From Vespula vulgaris (taxonomy: Eukaryota; Arthropoda; Insecta; Hymenoptera; Vespidae), in contig NC_066591.1 in assembly GCF_905475345.1 (NCBI RefSeq), positions 8,067,501 through 8,131,500 on the forward strand: 64,000 nt of DNA. Reading direction: 5' to 3'. The translations under genes and the position numbers were made by a program. The notes under the pieces were generated by a model. The model worked only from the letters and a program-made list of their open reading frames with translations, had not been told where the DNA came from and did not search any database. Below are positions 29,656 through 40,788 of this stretch, in pieces. How positions within the stretch are numbered: the stretch's first letter is position 1; every line of letters begins with the position of its first letter.

Positions 29656-29960
29656 GTATTATTTCTTTTTTATTTTCACCAAAGTACGATATATCGATGA
29701 TTGACACGTATGTGATAATTAATCAGAAAATGATTTTTTAATAATAAATTGACTACTGTTTCGATCACACGGAACTGCAATATAGTATCGTGTAATTTCG
29801 AAGGAATTATTATTTTTTTCTTTTTAATTTATATCAAAGTACAATATAACGATGATTGACAAGTATAGGATGATTAGTCAGAAAATGATTTTTTAATAAT
29901 AAATCGAGAACTGTTTCAATTACACAAAACTGCAATACAATATCGTGTAATCTCGGAGGA
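29656..29960. repeat. Tandem duplication, two copies, offset about 155 bases
   Basis: Copy 1 (about 29656-29805) and copy 2 (about 29809-29960) share CAAAGTACGATAT-like, CGATGATTGACA, CAGAAAATGATTTTTTAATA and CTGCAATA...ATCGTGTAAT blocks in the same order, with scattered substitutions. It lies in the long-form intron, next to a second, separate duplication. Confidence 0.8.
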
Positions 29961-30046
29961 AGATATCCCATTTCCATGATTGAAACTATCTATGTAACGA
30001 TAACCGAACGATTTTAAATAGCGAAAAATTACGATATATTTACATC

Positions 30047-30541
30047 TGTTCAGGAAATAACTATAAAATAACTTTTTATTTCTGCAGCAATGAAATTAGT
30101 TTGACGTTTTTCCTTTCCTTGCTGTTTCTTTTTTTAACGTTCTTTTTTCTTCTTCGTCATGTTCTGATATAATAGAGTTATTCTTAATTTTTATTCTTAA
30201 TTTTGGTAATCGAAATATTCGAGATGTATGATATAAATTTTCGCGAAATGTTGCGTTTTTAAGAAAAAGCAAGAAAGAATAAAGAGAAAGACGAAAACGA
30301 AAAGAAAACAAAAACTGTTCGGAAATAACTATGAAAGGACAATTTATTTCTGTAGCAATGAAATTAGTATAACGTTCTTTTTCTTTCCTCGTTTTTTCTT
30401 TTTTTAACGTTCTTTTTTCTTCTTCGTCATGTTCTGATATAATAGAGTTATTCTTAATCTTGGTAATCGAAATACTCGATATATGGATTTTCACAAAATA
30501 TTGCATTTTTCAGAAGAAGTAAAAAAGAGAAAAGAGAAAGA
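30047..30541. repeat. Tandem duplication, two copies, offset about 270 bases, with a 64-base identical core
   Basis: Copy 1 is about 30047-30296 and copy 2 about 30314-30541. Both hold GGAAATAACTAT, GCAGCAATGAAATTAG-like, and a core (30125-30188 and 30395-30458) that is identical over about 64 bases. They then share TTGGTAATCGAAATA and CGAAAATGTTGC-like ends that have diverged. The identical core inside diverged flanks points to local gene conversion or constraint. A reverse-strand frame (30096-30506) reads through both copies but has no recognised domain. Confidence 0.8.
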
Positions 30542-31594
30542 AAAAAACATTTGCATTTTACAAAACATTCAGCAAAGTGGTCGCGACGTATCCATTACAT
30601 TTATGTTTTAAGCTTAACGATTGGAAAAACACTTATCAAACACTAATATCCTCTTCGTACGTTCCATCCTACTACTCCTCACCTCTCTCTCTCTTCCTCT
30701 TCTCTCCGTCTCTCTTTAAAAGCATTTTACCGTTCTTTGGCAAAAAATCTGTATGTCCGATAATTTCTCACGAAAGCATAAAATCCAACGGCACCGTCAT
30801 AAACTCAACGCCGCGCCGCGAGGTAATAATAAGTTAACGCAGATTTAGCGTCGGTAAAAAATGTAGCTCACATTTATCGTAGAGCTAAATTGCTCGGCGA
30901 AGTGGCGAGCGGAAATCGCCTAAAAGACTTATCACTTTCTACTTATCGCGCCAACACCTGAACCATGCTAACGCAGCCTACGAATTCTTGTTATAATTCG
31001 GTGTCTCATTCACCGATTATTTATCCGTGAATCCGTAACCATGAATTCGCTTATGACATCCTCTCTTAACACTCTTTTTATTTATTCCTTTTTCTCCATT
31101 TTGTGATACTCTAAAAATAACTGGAGCTATAAAAAGTATAAAAATAAATCGACGATACATTACACGAATGACAAATACAAAATTAAAATTAGCAAGTTGT
31201 TCTACATTTGAAATATTTCTAATGTCTCGTTTCTCTAAACGATGCATATTTCTTCCCTTTTTTTCTTTTTATTTTTATTTTCTATTCGTTCTTTTTTTTA
31301 TTCGTTGCATTCTCAAACACGATATACATGAAATTTTTCGAAGTAAAGAGGACACATCATAAAAATGCTTTTTAATTACAAACCACGTATATTAATTACA
31401 TAGACGTATTTTGCCATAATACGTTGCCAAAATTGAAACCTATATATACAATATCAAAAATCTAAATTGTTTCTCTTTTTCTCAGCATTACCTTCTCTAC
31501 GTCTCATTAAGAACTTCCGTCAATTAGAGTACCACAAAGTTTCGTTCGACGTAGACTACGCGTAACTCGATACCATTCTCGCGTGGTCAACTTT

Positions 31595-31630
<36 letters not shown>

Positions 31631-32954
31631 TTCCTCTCTCTCTTTCTCTCTCATGACGATCTCTCGCACAATTAACACTTTACTCGTGGACATTAAGCCT
31701 CGGCTGGTGGGTTAGTTGTTTCGCATCAGTTCCGGCCACAGTGACGTACGGCGCGCATTAAATGTCTTGAAATTATTTCTCCAACAATTTCTCATCTGCC
31801 ATCGCGTTGGCGATGGTCACGAAAGCGTGTACACACATACATACCTACATATATACATACATGTATACATATATATGTAATATACACATACAAAATGTGA
31901 GTTAGTCAACTCATGTGTAGACTTCGTGTGGAAGAGTGTAAGTGATTCGTGTTATCTCTATCTCTTTCTCTCTCTCTCTCTCTCTCGTGTGTGGAAAGGA
32001 CGGAGAGTTTCAGAAGTGATGCGGACGCTAATTATTTCGAACAGCTCCCGAGTTCTGACGGGGACAACGAGCTTTCTGCCTTCGTCCTCGGCGAAAAGGG
32101 ACCACGAAACACATTATCCCGGCAGGAGAATTATTACGCAGGTGTTTTTCACTCTCCTTCCTCAACATAGAAACCTTGTCTCTCCTTCCCATTGCCAGGG
32201 ATTCCCTCTTGGTAGAATTTAATCGGCTTAATTGCAAGATTTCTGTTCTATCAAAATTCATTGGGAAATGAAATATATCGTACGATCTTTTTTATTAAAA
32301 TTTGGTAAAAAGAAACAAAGGTGTCCGAGAGGTTTACGATTAATTTTCTCGTCAATATTTCTACGAGAAATTTACGAAGAATAAGATTCTTCGTAGTAAA
32401 CGTACGATTTTTTCTTTCCACTTTTCTTTTTCCTTCCCTTCTTTTTTGTTTTTTTGTTTTTTTTACATTTTAATGAGTAACCAGTCTGCAAGAACGAAAG
32501 TCTTAATTAAGTAAAAGTTTTGCTATAGTTTATACGACGTATTTGATGCTAACGTTCATGTAAAATGTTTGTGAAATACTTGTTAAAAGTTGACGATATT
32601 GCGAAAAGATTTTTCTACGGTACATACGTACTTACGTATACGTATGCCGGTTGGTGCAAAGAAAGGGGAACTGTTGCGATAAAAGTGAGGAAGCTCCGAA
32701 CGTTGTGACCATTAAACTTCCATTTGCAGCAATGAAACTAGCTCGAGTGTTCCAGGCAGTAAATTTATAAAAAGATTCCTTGGTAAAACTTAGAATCCGA
32801 TTGAGATTCTTGCAGATGGTCGACCGTGGAAAATTTCAAAATGCAGACTTCCAATGAGCGCGGTCTCCATCCTGCGGAAGTTTTAATGTACCCAAGAATA
32901 TTTCCATAAATTTTCTTATACGATAAAGCGGCGAAACGATTACGTGCTACCTAC

Positions 32955-32964
<10 letters not shown>

Positions 32965-32996
<32 letters not shown>
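32965..32996. repeat. (TA)n microsatellite upstream of FN3 exon B
   Basis: About 16 TA units, followed by TG-rich sequence, 110 bases before the splice acceptor at 33105. Confidence 0.95.
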
Positions 32997-33000
<4 letters not shown>

Positions 33001-33105
33001 TGTGTATGTATGTGTGTATACATAAAACCCAGATGTACATGTATATATATATACAAGTATATGTATGTGTAACACAAGTTTGAAAATCGCACCTTCTGTT
33101 TTCAG

Positions 33106-33293
33106 TTCCCGAAGGTAAACCCCTTATCACTAGCGCGTACAACACATCGTCGACGTCTATATATTTGGCATGGAAACCACCTAGTCGTGACACTATACAT
33201 GGCGAATTTCTTGGATATCGAATTGGATATAGACCACGAGACAAAACGAATATGGAAATGAAAGATATCTACATACGAGATCCCGCAGTAGAC
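33106..33293 (+). CDS. Ptp99A: Ptp99A upstream exon B: first half of the next FN3 domain
   Basis: Exon of 188 bases after a TTTTCAG acceptor, ending at a GTAAGT donor. It starts with two bases that complete the Ile codon begun in exon A, and ends on a codon boundary. The translation begins with a Pro-Glu-Gly-Lys-Pro hinge and carries the FN3 hallmarks: the core Trp in STSIYLAWKPP, then GEFLGYRIGYRP. Acidic and basic residues near the end (EMKDIYIRDP) lead into the next exon. The splice site lies between the two halves of the FN3 fold, which is common in receptor phosphatase genes. The upstream intron ends in a long TA/TG microsatellite about 110 bases before the acceptor. Confidence 0.9.
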
Positions 33294-33407
33294 GTAAGTT
33301 GAAGAGCAATATGTAACATTGACATATTTTTTAAATCAATTTTCTTCTCGAATAAAACTTCTACTTCTCTTGCATGTATATATAAGATTTATTCTTATAT
33401 TTTCCAG

Positions 33408-33522
33408 AATCACAGTATTCATAATTTGGAAATATACACGCAGTACCTCGTATCTCTTCAAGTTTTCAATCCGGAAGGTCATGGACCAGCCACAACAGTT
33501 TCAGTGATGACCGACGAAGGAG
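33408..33522 (+). CDS. Ptp99A: Ptp99A upstream exon C: second half of the same FN3 domain
   Basis: Exon of 115 bases between a TTTCCAG acceptor and a GTAAGT donor. It enters on a codon boundary and leaves one base into a codon. The translation reads NHSIHNLEIYTQYLVSLQVF and then NPEGHGPATTVSVMTDEG, the standard FN3 F and G strands with the Tyr corner and an Asn-Pro-Glu-Gly turn. The phase-1 end joins the common exon at 46855, making a Val codon across the junction. The same acceptor can instead be joined by the alternative first exon at 40239-40499, which also ends in phase 1. This exon is therefore used only in the long isoform. Confidence 0.9.
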
Positions 33523-34695
33523 GTAAGTCTGAGAAAATCTCTACTATTATTTCTCGTATTTATCATCTTCGTATTTCGACAAAGTCGAGCAGCCGATAAA
33601 ACAGATTTCTTTCTTGTCGAGTTATTTTTTTTATTCGATTGTCGATAAGTAAGTTTTCGTTATATACAACGGTCGTTAAGGAAAATTTCTACATTTAAAA
33701 TACGTAGTTTGATTTTATCGACTGTGCATTTCCATCAAATTTGCAACTTTATCGAAAAAGAAAAAAAACGAAAGATTTTGAGATCTCCTATAATGGCTTG
33801 ATATCGATTGAGACCTCTTGATATCGATGAGAAACGTAAGAGCAATTGATAAAATAATCATTGTAAATATAATTATCACGAATGAAAGATAAAGTAATAA
33901 TAAAAAAGAAGTGATTCCATCTTCATTAAATCATATACAAATCAATTAAATCTGAATGTATCAACAATGCGATATACTCTTCAACGAAAGCTAAAAATAC
34001 ACAACGTATCTACAATGTTGACAATACTTTTACGAATAAACAGACGAATGTATTTTTAATAAAATAAACGTGAAACGATCGTGGCACCAAAATAGAAGAG
34101 TACGATCCTGGACTTCCTCGCGTAGTTTCTACTTCTCACCCCTCTTTCCGTGGTACCCTGGAGAGCCGTCATTGGTCGAATTCACTATTGGCAAATTCAC
34201 CTACTTATAACATGCTTCGAGGCAATACGCACGATGTTCGAAGAGAAGAGTTTGGAACGTGCGTAACGACGAAAATAATTTTCTCTTACTCGATCTTACG
34301 ATCTTAGAAAGATAATTTGATCCTTAAAGGACCTTGGTAAGGTTTCTTTCGTACTCGAGCAGGACGAACAAACAGCTGGCGATCCTTCTGTATTTTTGGA
34401 ACAAAGAAAAAACATGGCGTCCTCACGAATAAGAATACGAAAGAAATTCTTCAAATTTTTATCGTCATTACGATACCTCCAAAAATGGATCTTTCTTCGT
34501 TACTTTCAGAAAAAAAAAATAAAAAAATAAAAAAGAAAATAAGGAAAGAACGAGAAAAAAAAAGAAGACAAAAAAAAGACAAAAAGAAAAATCAATACGA
34601 ACGTATCTTGAGAAAAAAGAAAAACAAAAAAGATACGAATACTATAATCGTGCTGACAAAAGAATAACGATAATAAGTCACGTGGTACCGAAACG

Positions 34696-35511
34696 TATAA
34701 ATACGTTACTGTCGGCCCATCGGCAGCAGGTTTCCAGCTGCTCTCGGTCTCGTCGGTGAGTACTCGTCGTTCTACGTCAACGTTCGTTCTCTCGTGAGAG
34801 GGCACGCTCGGAATAGCCATGATCGTCTGCACATTGTCACGTGCCCTGTTCTTTCGACGAAAAATTAGAATACATCATTGATTGACTCAAAATCGAAGAG
34901 AAGTCATTTAAATTGTTTTCATTCAACGATTCGTCGTAAAGAATGAAAGAAACATAATGAGCAGATGTAAGAGAGACTTATAACAACAAAGGATCATTTT
35001 GAAGATGAAAGAAGAGAGAAACAAGAGAGAGAGAGAGAGATGAAAGAGGGGGCGAGAGAGGATAAGGGAGTTTAAGTGGTGGGGGTAAAGGAGGGTTCAA
35101 GCTCTGTGCACGTCGTTTCGGTCGGCACTGCAGCCGCGCCTCCGCGTTTCACGATCGATTTTCCACGATTTTTCACTTCGTCTCTCGTGTGGCTCTCCTC
35201 GCTCGTTCGCGAGGAGGAGTTGTCTGGTCGCGGTGTGTGTTCGTGGCCGAACGTGACGCGAGACGAACGAGACGGTTCGGTCTCTCCTTCTCTAGCAAAG
35301 AAAAAAAAAAAAGAAAAGAAAAGAAAAAGAAAAAGAAAAAGAAAAAGAAAAAGGAAAAGAAAGTAAGGAGAGGTGAAATATAGAAGGAGAGACGGTTGAA
35401 TAAAAGGGAAGAAGAAAATATAAATAATACAGAGGAATAGTGTTGGTTCGAGTGAGATAGGTGATGTGATTTTTTTTTTATAGTAAAGAAAAGGAAGATA
35501 GAGAGATAAAG

Positions 35512-35553
<42 letters not shown>

Positions 35554-35860
35554 AGAGCGTGGACAGAGTTAGGAGGTGTGTACTCGTCGTTTGCGTGCAT
35601 GCGTGCGCGTGAGAGAGAAGCAGTGTGCTCGTGAACGCCGAGCGAGCGCGAGCTCTTTGCTCGAGCGTGTTTCTCGTTTCTTCATCATCTTCTCCTTTCT
35701 TATTGTTATTGTTATTGTTATTATCATTATTATCATTATTATTATTATTATTATTATTATCATTATCCTTTATTCTTCTATCTAACTCTCTGTCATCCTG
35801 TGTAGTAGCTCCTCCTATAAGGACACGTCGAGTTTGTGCGTCGTGCTTCGTGCGTGAGTA
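34696..35860 (+). promoter_or_regulatory. Candidate internal promoter and 5' untranslated exons for the short isoform
   Basis: A TATAAATA box lies at 34696-34703. About 50-60 bases downstream is a good splice donor (CG then GTGAGT, GT at 34756). From about 35090 to 35300 the sequence becomes GC-richer and CpG-rich, with no microsatellite, as at many insect promoters. A further donor-like site (GC then GTGAGT, near 35853) follows another CpG-rich stretch. All this is 4.4-5.5 kb upstream of the alternative signal-peptide exon and downstream of the last upstream FN3 exon. Linking it to the short isoform is inference from position; no transcript start is visible in raw sequence. Confidence 0.35.
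35699..35767. repeat. (ATT)n imperfect trinucleotide repeat
   Basis: TTATTG, TTATCA and TTA units in the candidate 5' untranslated region. Confidence 0.9.
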
Positions 35861-36197
35861 ATACGATAGTAAGAGAGAAAGAGAGAGAGAGAGAGATGAC
35901 ATTAGGTGCATCGTTGTAAGATGCAACCCTTTTGAATTGTCTAATTGTTGGTTCTTTCTTATTTTTTCTTTTTTGTTAATTCGCGTTCCTTCTTCTTCTT
36001 CTTCTTCTTCTCCTTCTCCTTCTCCTTCTTCTTCTTCAAATACTCTGTTGTTCTGTCATTCTAAAGTCGAGGAAGCCAAATCGTTGGATGGACATTGCTC
36101 GAGGTCGAAGGTCGATACTACTATACATATACACGAGGAGGGGTCGTAGTGTACCCGAATCGTTAAGTTGGAACGGTCGATGGATCGGGTAGGCGAC

Positions 36198-36199
<2 letters not shown>

Positions 36200-36241
<42 letters not shown>

Positions 36242-36256
36242 TTATTTATCTATCTA
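36200..36256. repeat. (TATC)n microsatellite
   Basis: About 14 TATC units, with TATT interruptions at the 3' end. Confidence 0.95.
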
Positions 36257-36386
36257 TTTTCTTCTACAAGCTAACTTCTTTCCTTTGAGTTTCCTCGTGT
36301 TTTTAGTCCCATGGGATTAAAAAGTACAGGTCGATAATTCGAGTAAGCTGGATTGCTTTATCGTTCGTTTTCGTCTTTAAGAAGAA

Positions 36387-36388
<2 letters not shown>

Positions 36389-36440
<52 letters not shown>
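36389..36440. repeat. (TA)n microsatellite
   Basis: About 26 uninterrupted TA units. Confidence 0.95.
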
Positions 36441-36444
<4 letters not shown>

Positions 36445-38092
36445 GTACATATACACACGCACGCGCACATACACATTCACCGGAGATTTCAAGTGCTTTG
36501 GGAGAATAGACTGGGCTCGAGTGTAGTCAATAATCCTCTGAAATCTCCTTTCAACCGATATATTATATATCTAAAATATATCTACAAAGTGAACTATATT
36601 ATGTGATATTGAAAATTATGAAGTCGTTGATTTTATAAAAAAAAAAAATCTGTTTCTTCAGAAATTTTCTTCGAATCGAGTAGAATTTTAATCGATTTTC
36701 GTTTCGTATATGTTGGATACGGGAAAAAAAATTGTTTTCGCGAGAAAATTCGTCGTTGTTTTAAAAAGTGGCTCGTCGAAAGAAAGACAAAAAAGAACAA
36801 TCAGCGTGTAAGTAGTTGATATTTTTCGGCCGCGAGTTTCGTATCGTTTCGTTCAGCGGAAGTTAACGAGGAAAACGTCGATAGGGTCGAGCTCTGCTCG
36901 TATCGTAGTCGTCGTAGTCGTCGTCGTCGTTGTAGTCTTCGTAGTCGTCGTCATTGTAGTCGTCGTTCGGGTGTCGTCGTTTAGTCTATTCGTGTGTACG
37001 TTTCTATACGTATACTTATATGTATATGTATGTACATACATCACATATAAATCCACTATCCACTCCTTCTATGTAGAGAGAAGCAGAACGCATATATATG
37101 TGTGTGTGTGTGTGTGTACATGTGTATATGCTGTCCTCTGTACTGTTCTGCCTCTGCTATACTCTCTATGTTAATATGTGTAGATGTCTGCTATGTATAC
37201 ATACGCGTTTGTATGTACCTGGCATACGTAAGTTTGTGTTGCGAGTGATTCGTCCACGTTCTCTGTTGTGAGCTGAGTCATCAGGATTTTCACTACTAGA
37301 TAAACTAGATTTTAGATCTCTCTTTCTACTTCTTCCTTTCGACGCATAGATCTTTTTTCTTTCCGGTAACACATCCTGTCTTTTTCTTTTTTCCAAGCAT
37401 CTCTTTCTTTCTCTCCCCGTCTCGTTTCTCTCTCTTTTTTCTTATGAACGAGTTAAAGCCACTTATGGTATAGGTCAGCATTGATAAAAAAATCTCGAAA
37501 GAATTTTTTCTTACACATATACATATACATATATACATGTATACTTTTTTTTATTAGAAATCGTAATATTTCTATATCGCTTTTGGGGAATCCGAGGATG
37601 AAAAGAGTTGGTGTGATTCCTCTCGCGTTCGACCTTCGACGACGACGAAGAGGAGAGGAAGAGGAAGAGGCGGAGGAGCCGTTGCTCCGCACGCAGAGAT
37701 TCAACTCTCGACGTCCGAGCGATGCTGCCCCCTTTTGCATTTTAATGCACGCTTTCGGTACCGTTCCACGCCTTTGATTCCTCTTCTATCTTTCTTCCTC
37801 GTATACGGATGATGCTGTTATCTCGTTATGTTTGTCTCTTTCTTTCTCTTTAACTATTTCCCTCTTTATCTATCTCTCTATTTCTCTCTCTTTCTCTTTC
37901 TCTCTTTCTCTCTTCTTTTTTCAATTTATCTCTATCTTTCTCTTGTTTTCTATATATATATATATATATATATACGTATATGTATATATGTGCCTCTGTC
38001 TCTCTCTCCTTTCATATTATCTTTGGGAGACAGACGAATGAACGAGACTATTAAAAGCAGCACGCTATAAACTAGTAGTATCGAACTCTCGT

Positions 38093-38123
<31 letters not shown>

Positions 38124-38273
38124 ATGTATCTATCTATCTTTCTCGTTTTGTGTATTTCTCTTCTTGTATCCTCTCGTCGGAAACATCCGATTAGACCGAT
38201 AAATCGAAGCCGAGGAATCCATTTGCCAAAGCGCCACTTTTCCTCTTTCCTTCTTCCTGTCGATTGATTTCTA

Positions 38274-38311
<38 letters not shown>

Positions 38312-39060
38312 ATTCTCAATAAAGCTTTCATGAAGAAAGAGAAAGAGGAAGATTACGCATAAATAGCAGACTGAACAATTTCTTTCGTTTCATTTATTAC
38401 CATCATCGTTATTATTATTATTATAAAATATTTCAAAGTCAGAGATCAGATAGAAATGCTGAATGGAAATATTTTCAAATTCGATCAAAATCATACCTAC
38501 TATTTTTATTTGAATTCCTAACTACATGTATACATACATATGTCGTTTAAATGTAAAAGCTTAATTCAAAGCTCAGAATCATGGCGGAACGCTCCCTCCC
38601 CCACCCACCCTCGTAACGATGACAGCAACGAATATCGCTTTGTTCATGGCGTCCTCGTACGCTCATCCTTCTCTTCATTCCTTTCTCTCTCTCTCTCTCT
38701 CTCTCTCCCTCTCTCTTTTTCTCTCTCTATATCTATCTATCTATCTATCTCTGTCTCTCTCCTTTTTTTCTCTCTTGCTGCCGGTTTTGACGCACTAAAA
38801 ATACGAGGGGGAATAGCTTTAAAGCGTTGCAGAGGGGCCGAATAATTGTTGCCGGCGCTGTCACGGTGAACCTGACGTCGTCATAGTCTATCTCTATCTC
38901 TCTTTCTCTCTCTCTTTCTCTCTTCTTCCTCTTCTTGGTTGGTATATCCTCGATGAGAGACAATCGAGAGCATAATTCCGACTAATCGAGGCACTCGTCG
39001 CAATTACATCCAACACGCTTACCGTACTTTAGCTCGTTTTTACCTCTTTCCTTTTCTATA

Positions 39061-39065
<5 letters not shown>

Positions 39066-39145
<80 letters not shown>
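39066..39145. repeat. (CT)n microsatellite
   Basis: About 38 CT units with one TTTCTTTC interruption. A second array lies only about 340 bases downstream. Confidence 0.95.
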
Positions 39146-39149
<4 letters not shown>

Positions 39150-39489
39150 CATTCTCTTTCGCTCTCTTCTTTTCTCCCCTATATATGCACACATGGACAC
39201 ACGCATAAGTGCATATTTCTTCACCTCCCTCGTTTCCCTTTGTTCTTCTCTATATTCTTCTCCTTCTATCCTTTTCTCTTTTACACTCTTTTTTTACACG
39301 TACCAGCGCACACGGCGTGAGAATCGAGAAGCTTTTAGGAGTCTCGAGGATGTGGGGAAACTCGTCTCTTTGCATCGAAACGAAGCAACGTAATCCAAGA
39401 TCTTATCGTTCGTTGAGAGTCCCTAGGAAATTAGAAATTTCGTTTTAGCATCGTGCGAAATTCCGTGACTCTGAAGGGAAGCTTTTATT

Positions 39490-39492
39490 CTC

Positions 39493-39567
<75 letters not shown>
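39490..39567. repeat. (CT)n microsatellite, among the longest dinucleotide arrays here
   Basis: About 38 CT units with one AT interruption near the 5' end. Confidence 0.95.
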
Positions 39568-39573
<6 letters not shown>

Positions 39574-40151
39574 ATCTTTGTCGCTGTTGAAGTGTGAATG
39601 ATAAATCAACCTAAAGATCCTACATTGAATTTATATAATTTTGTTTACACCTTCACAAGTATATTCTTACGTATAATATATTTCCGTCCGTTTCTCTCTC
39701 TCTCTCTCTCTCTTCTTCTCTCTTCTTGAATCCAAACAAAACAAAATAAAAAAAAAAAAAAGAAAAGAAAGAAAAAAGTATGAATTTTCGCTTTACATAT
39801 CTTGACGTTCTCTCGTTATCCTAGCAGTGACAATGAGGCGACGCAAACTTTCTCTCGGTAGTAACGAAGAAGGGGAAGTATAGAGTGCACATCATTATGC
39901 ACTTTAACGAGTAACTCCGAGCGTGGAATAGTCGGACGAAAGAGACACGTGACCATAAGAGAACGTATATACCACGAGCATCATAAACAAATACCATCGA
40001 AGGTGAGGAAGGAATAAAAGAAATAAAAGAGAAGAAAAAAAAAAGAAAATAAAACGAAAGAAGAACGGAACGATAAAATTAAGAAGAGGACGAAAAAGGT
40101 AAGGGGAGGAAGGAAAATGGTGGAATTCGTGAAATAATCGATTTCGAGCAA

Positions 40152-40238
40152 GCGATTTCCTCCTCCTCCTCCTCCTCTTCCTCCTCCTCTTTCACCTCCT
40201 CTTCTTCCTCTACCTCCACCATTCCTTCTTTAACGAAG
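40152..40238 (+). promoter_or_regulatory. Long pyrimidine tract and AG acceptor before the alternative first exon
   Basis: About 80 bases of CCT/CTT-rich sequence end in TTTAACGAAG directly before GAAAAATGG. A tract this long next to an AG is what a strong 3' splice site looks like, so the signal-peptide exon is probably preceded by a non-coding exon. It could also be a transcribed 5' untranslated microsatellite, if transcription starts between 39.8 and 40.15 kb. Confidence 0.45.
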
Positions 40239-40499
40239 GAAAAATGGCTAGCGGCGGTCAAAACGACGCTCGAAACAGCGCCGCGACAACCACAACGATT
40301 TTGACACTGAGGATCCTCCTTGGAGCAGGATTACTATCGCATCTTCTGTCGCATGTCCTTGCTCAAACGGAGGACCCACAAACCTCTTTAGAAACAACTA
40401 CGTCAACTGGTACGACAACGACGTATGAGCAAACGACTACTTACGTCGTTCCCGGATCTTCTTCCCCTTCGACAGAGAACAAGACCGACCTTTATAAAG
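40239..40499 (+). CDS. Ptp99A: Alternative first coding exon: signal peptide and Thr/Ser-rich stalk of a short Ptp99A isoform
   Basis: The coding part starts at the ATG at 40244 (context GAAAAATGG) and runs 85 codons plus one base to a GTAAAATC donor. Residues 1-18 are polar; residues about 19-40 are a hydrophobic stretch (ILTLRILLGAGLLSHLLSHV) ending in Val-Leu-Ala before Gln, a good signal-peptidase site after residue 40. Residues 47-80 are a Thr/Ser-rich, mucin-like stalk with a possible N-glycosylation site (Asn-Lys-Thr). The exon ends in phase 1, the same as exon C, so it joins the exon at 46855 in frame. A long pyrimidine tract (about 40152-40230) followed by an AG five bases before the ATG suggests that a non-coding 5' exon is spliced to it. 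It lies inside the long-form intron. An unrelated nested gene is less likely, because the phase fits and no other downstream partner exists. Confidence 0.78.
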
Positions 40500-40788
40500 G
40501 TAAAATCAGAATATGTGTGTACATATATTCATTTGTCTGTTTGCCTTTGTGTATGTGTATGAGTGTGTGTGTGTGTGTGTGTGTGTTGCGTGAATATATA
40601 ACTTTAAAATGACATTCATCGAACGTGAGTTTAATCTTGAAAAGTCATTTTCTTGTCTGTTCTTCGTCTAGCATTGTTAACGATCGATCGATCGTACGTT
40701 TACGGGGAAAGATATACCGGGTGTTTTGAGATAAGTGGTCTTATCATACTATGTGACGAGTATTACATTTTTCATTGTTCGTTATCTC

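Larger units (their letters stand above)
24216..33105. other. Ptp99A: Long-isoform intron of 8.9 kb
   Basis: Intron between FN3 exons A and B. Holds GAAA, GA, TA, TATATG and CT arrays, two tandem duplications described separately, and repeat-free CpG-bearing patches at about 24480-24800, 26040-26230 and 29000-29230. The last patch has Pro/Thr-rich open frames on both strands with no recognised domain. Confidence 0.8.
33523..40151. other. Ptp99A: Long-isoform intron, first part, upstream of the alternative exon
   Basis: Part of the 13.3 kb intron between exon C and the common block. Holds the candidate internal promoter (34.7-35.9 kb), long TATC, TA and CT arrays, and a Trp-poor complex patch at about 37600-37780 with CGA/GAG triplets. 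No further exon recognised. Confidence 0.7.

Noticed and set aside
29286..29700. Three overlapping forward frames rich in Tyr, Met, Ile and Cys
   Set aside because: All three frames are open through a TATATG hexanucleotide array, which rules out coding as the explanation.
30096..30506. Reverse-strand frame of 136 codons with an internal repeat
   Set aside because: The repeat is simply the tandem DNA duplication read through; Lys/Glu-rich sequence from poly-T/C stretches and no domain or partner.
36482..36548. Ten-base inverted repeat (GGAGATTTCA and its complement)
   Set aside because: The arms are short and the 47-base spacer does not extend the stem; expected by chance in a window this long.
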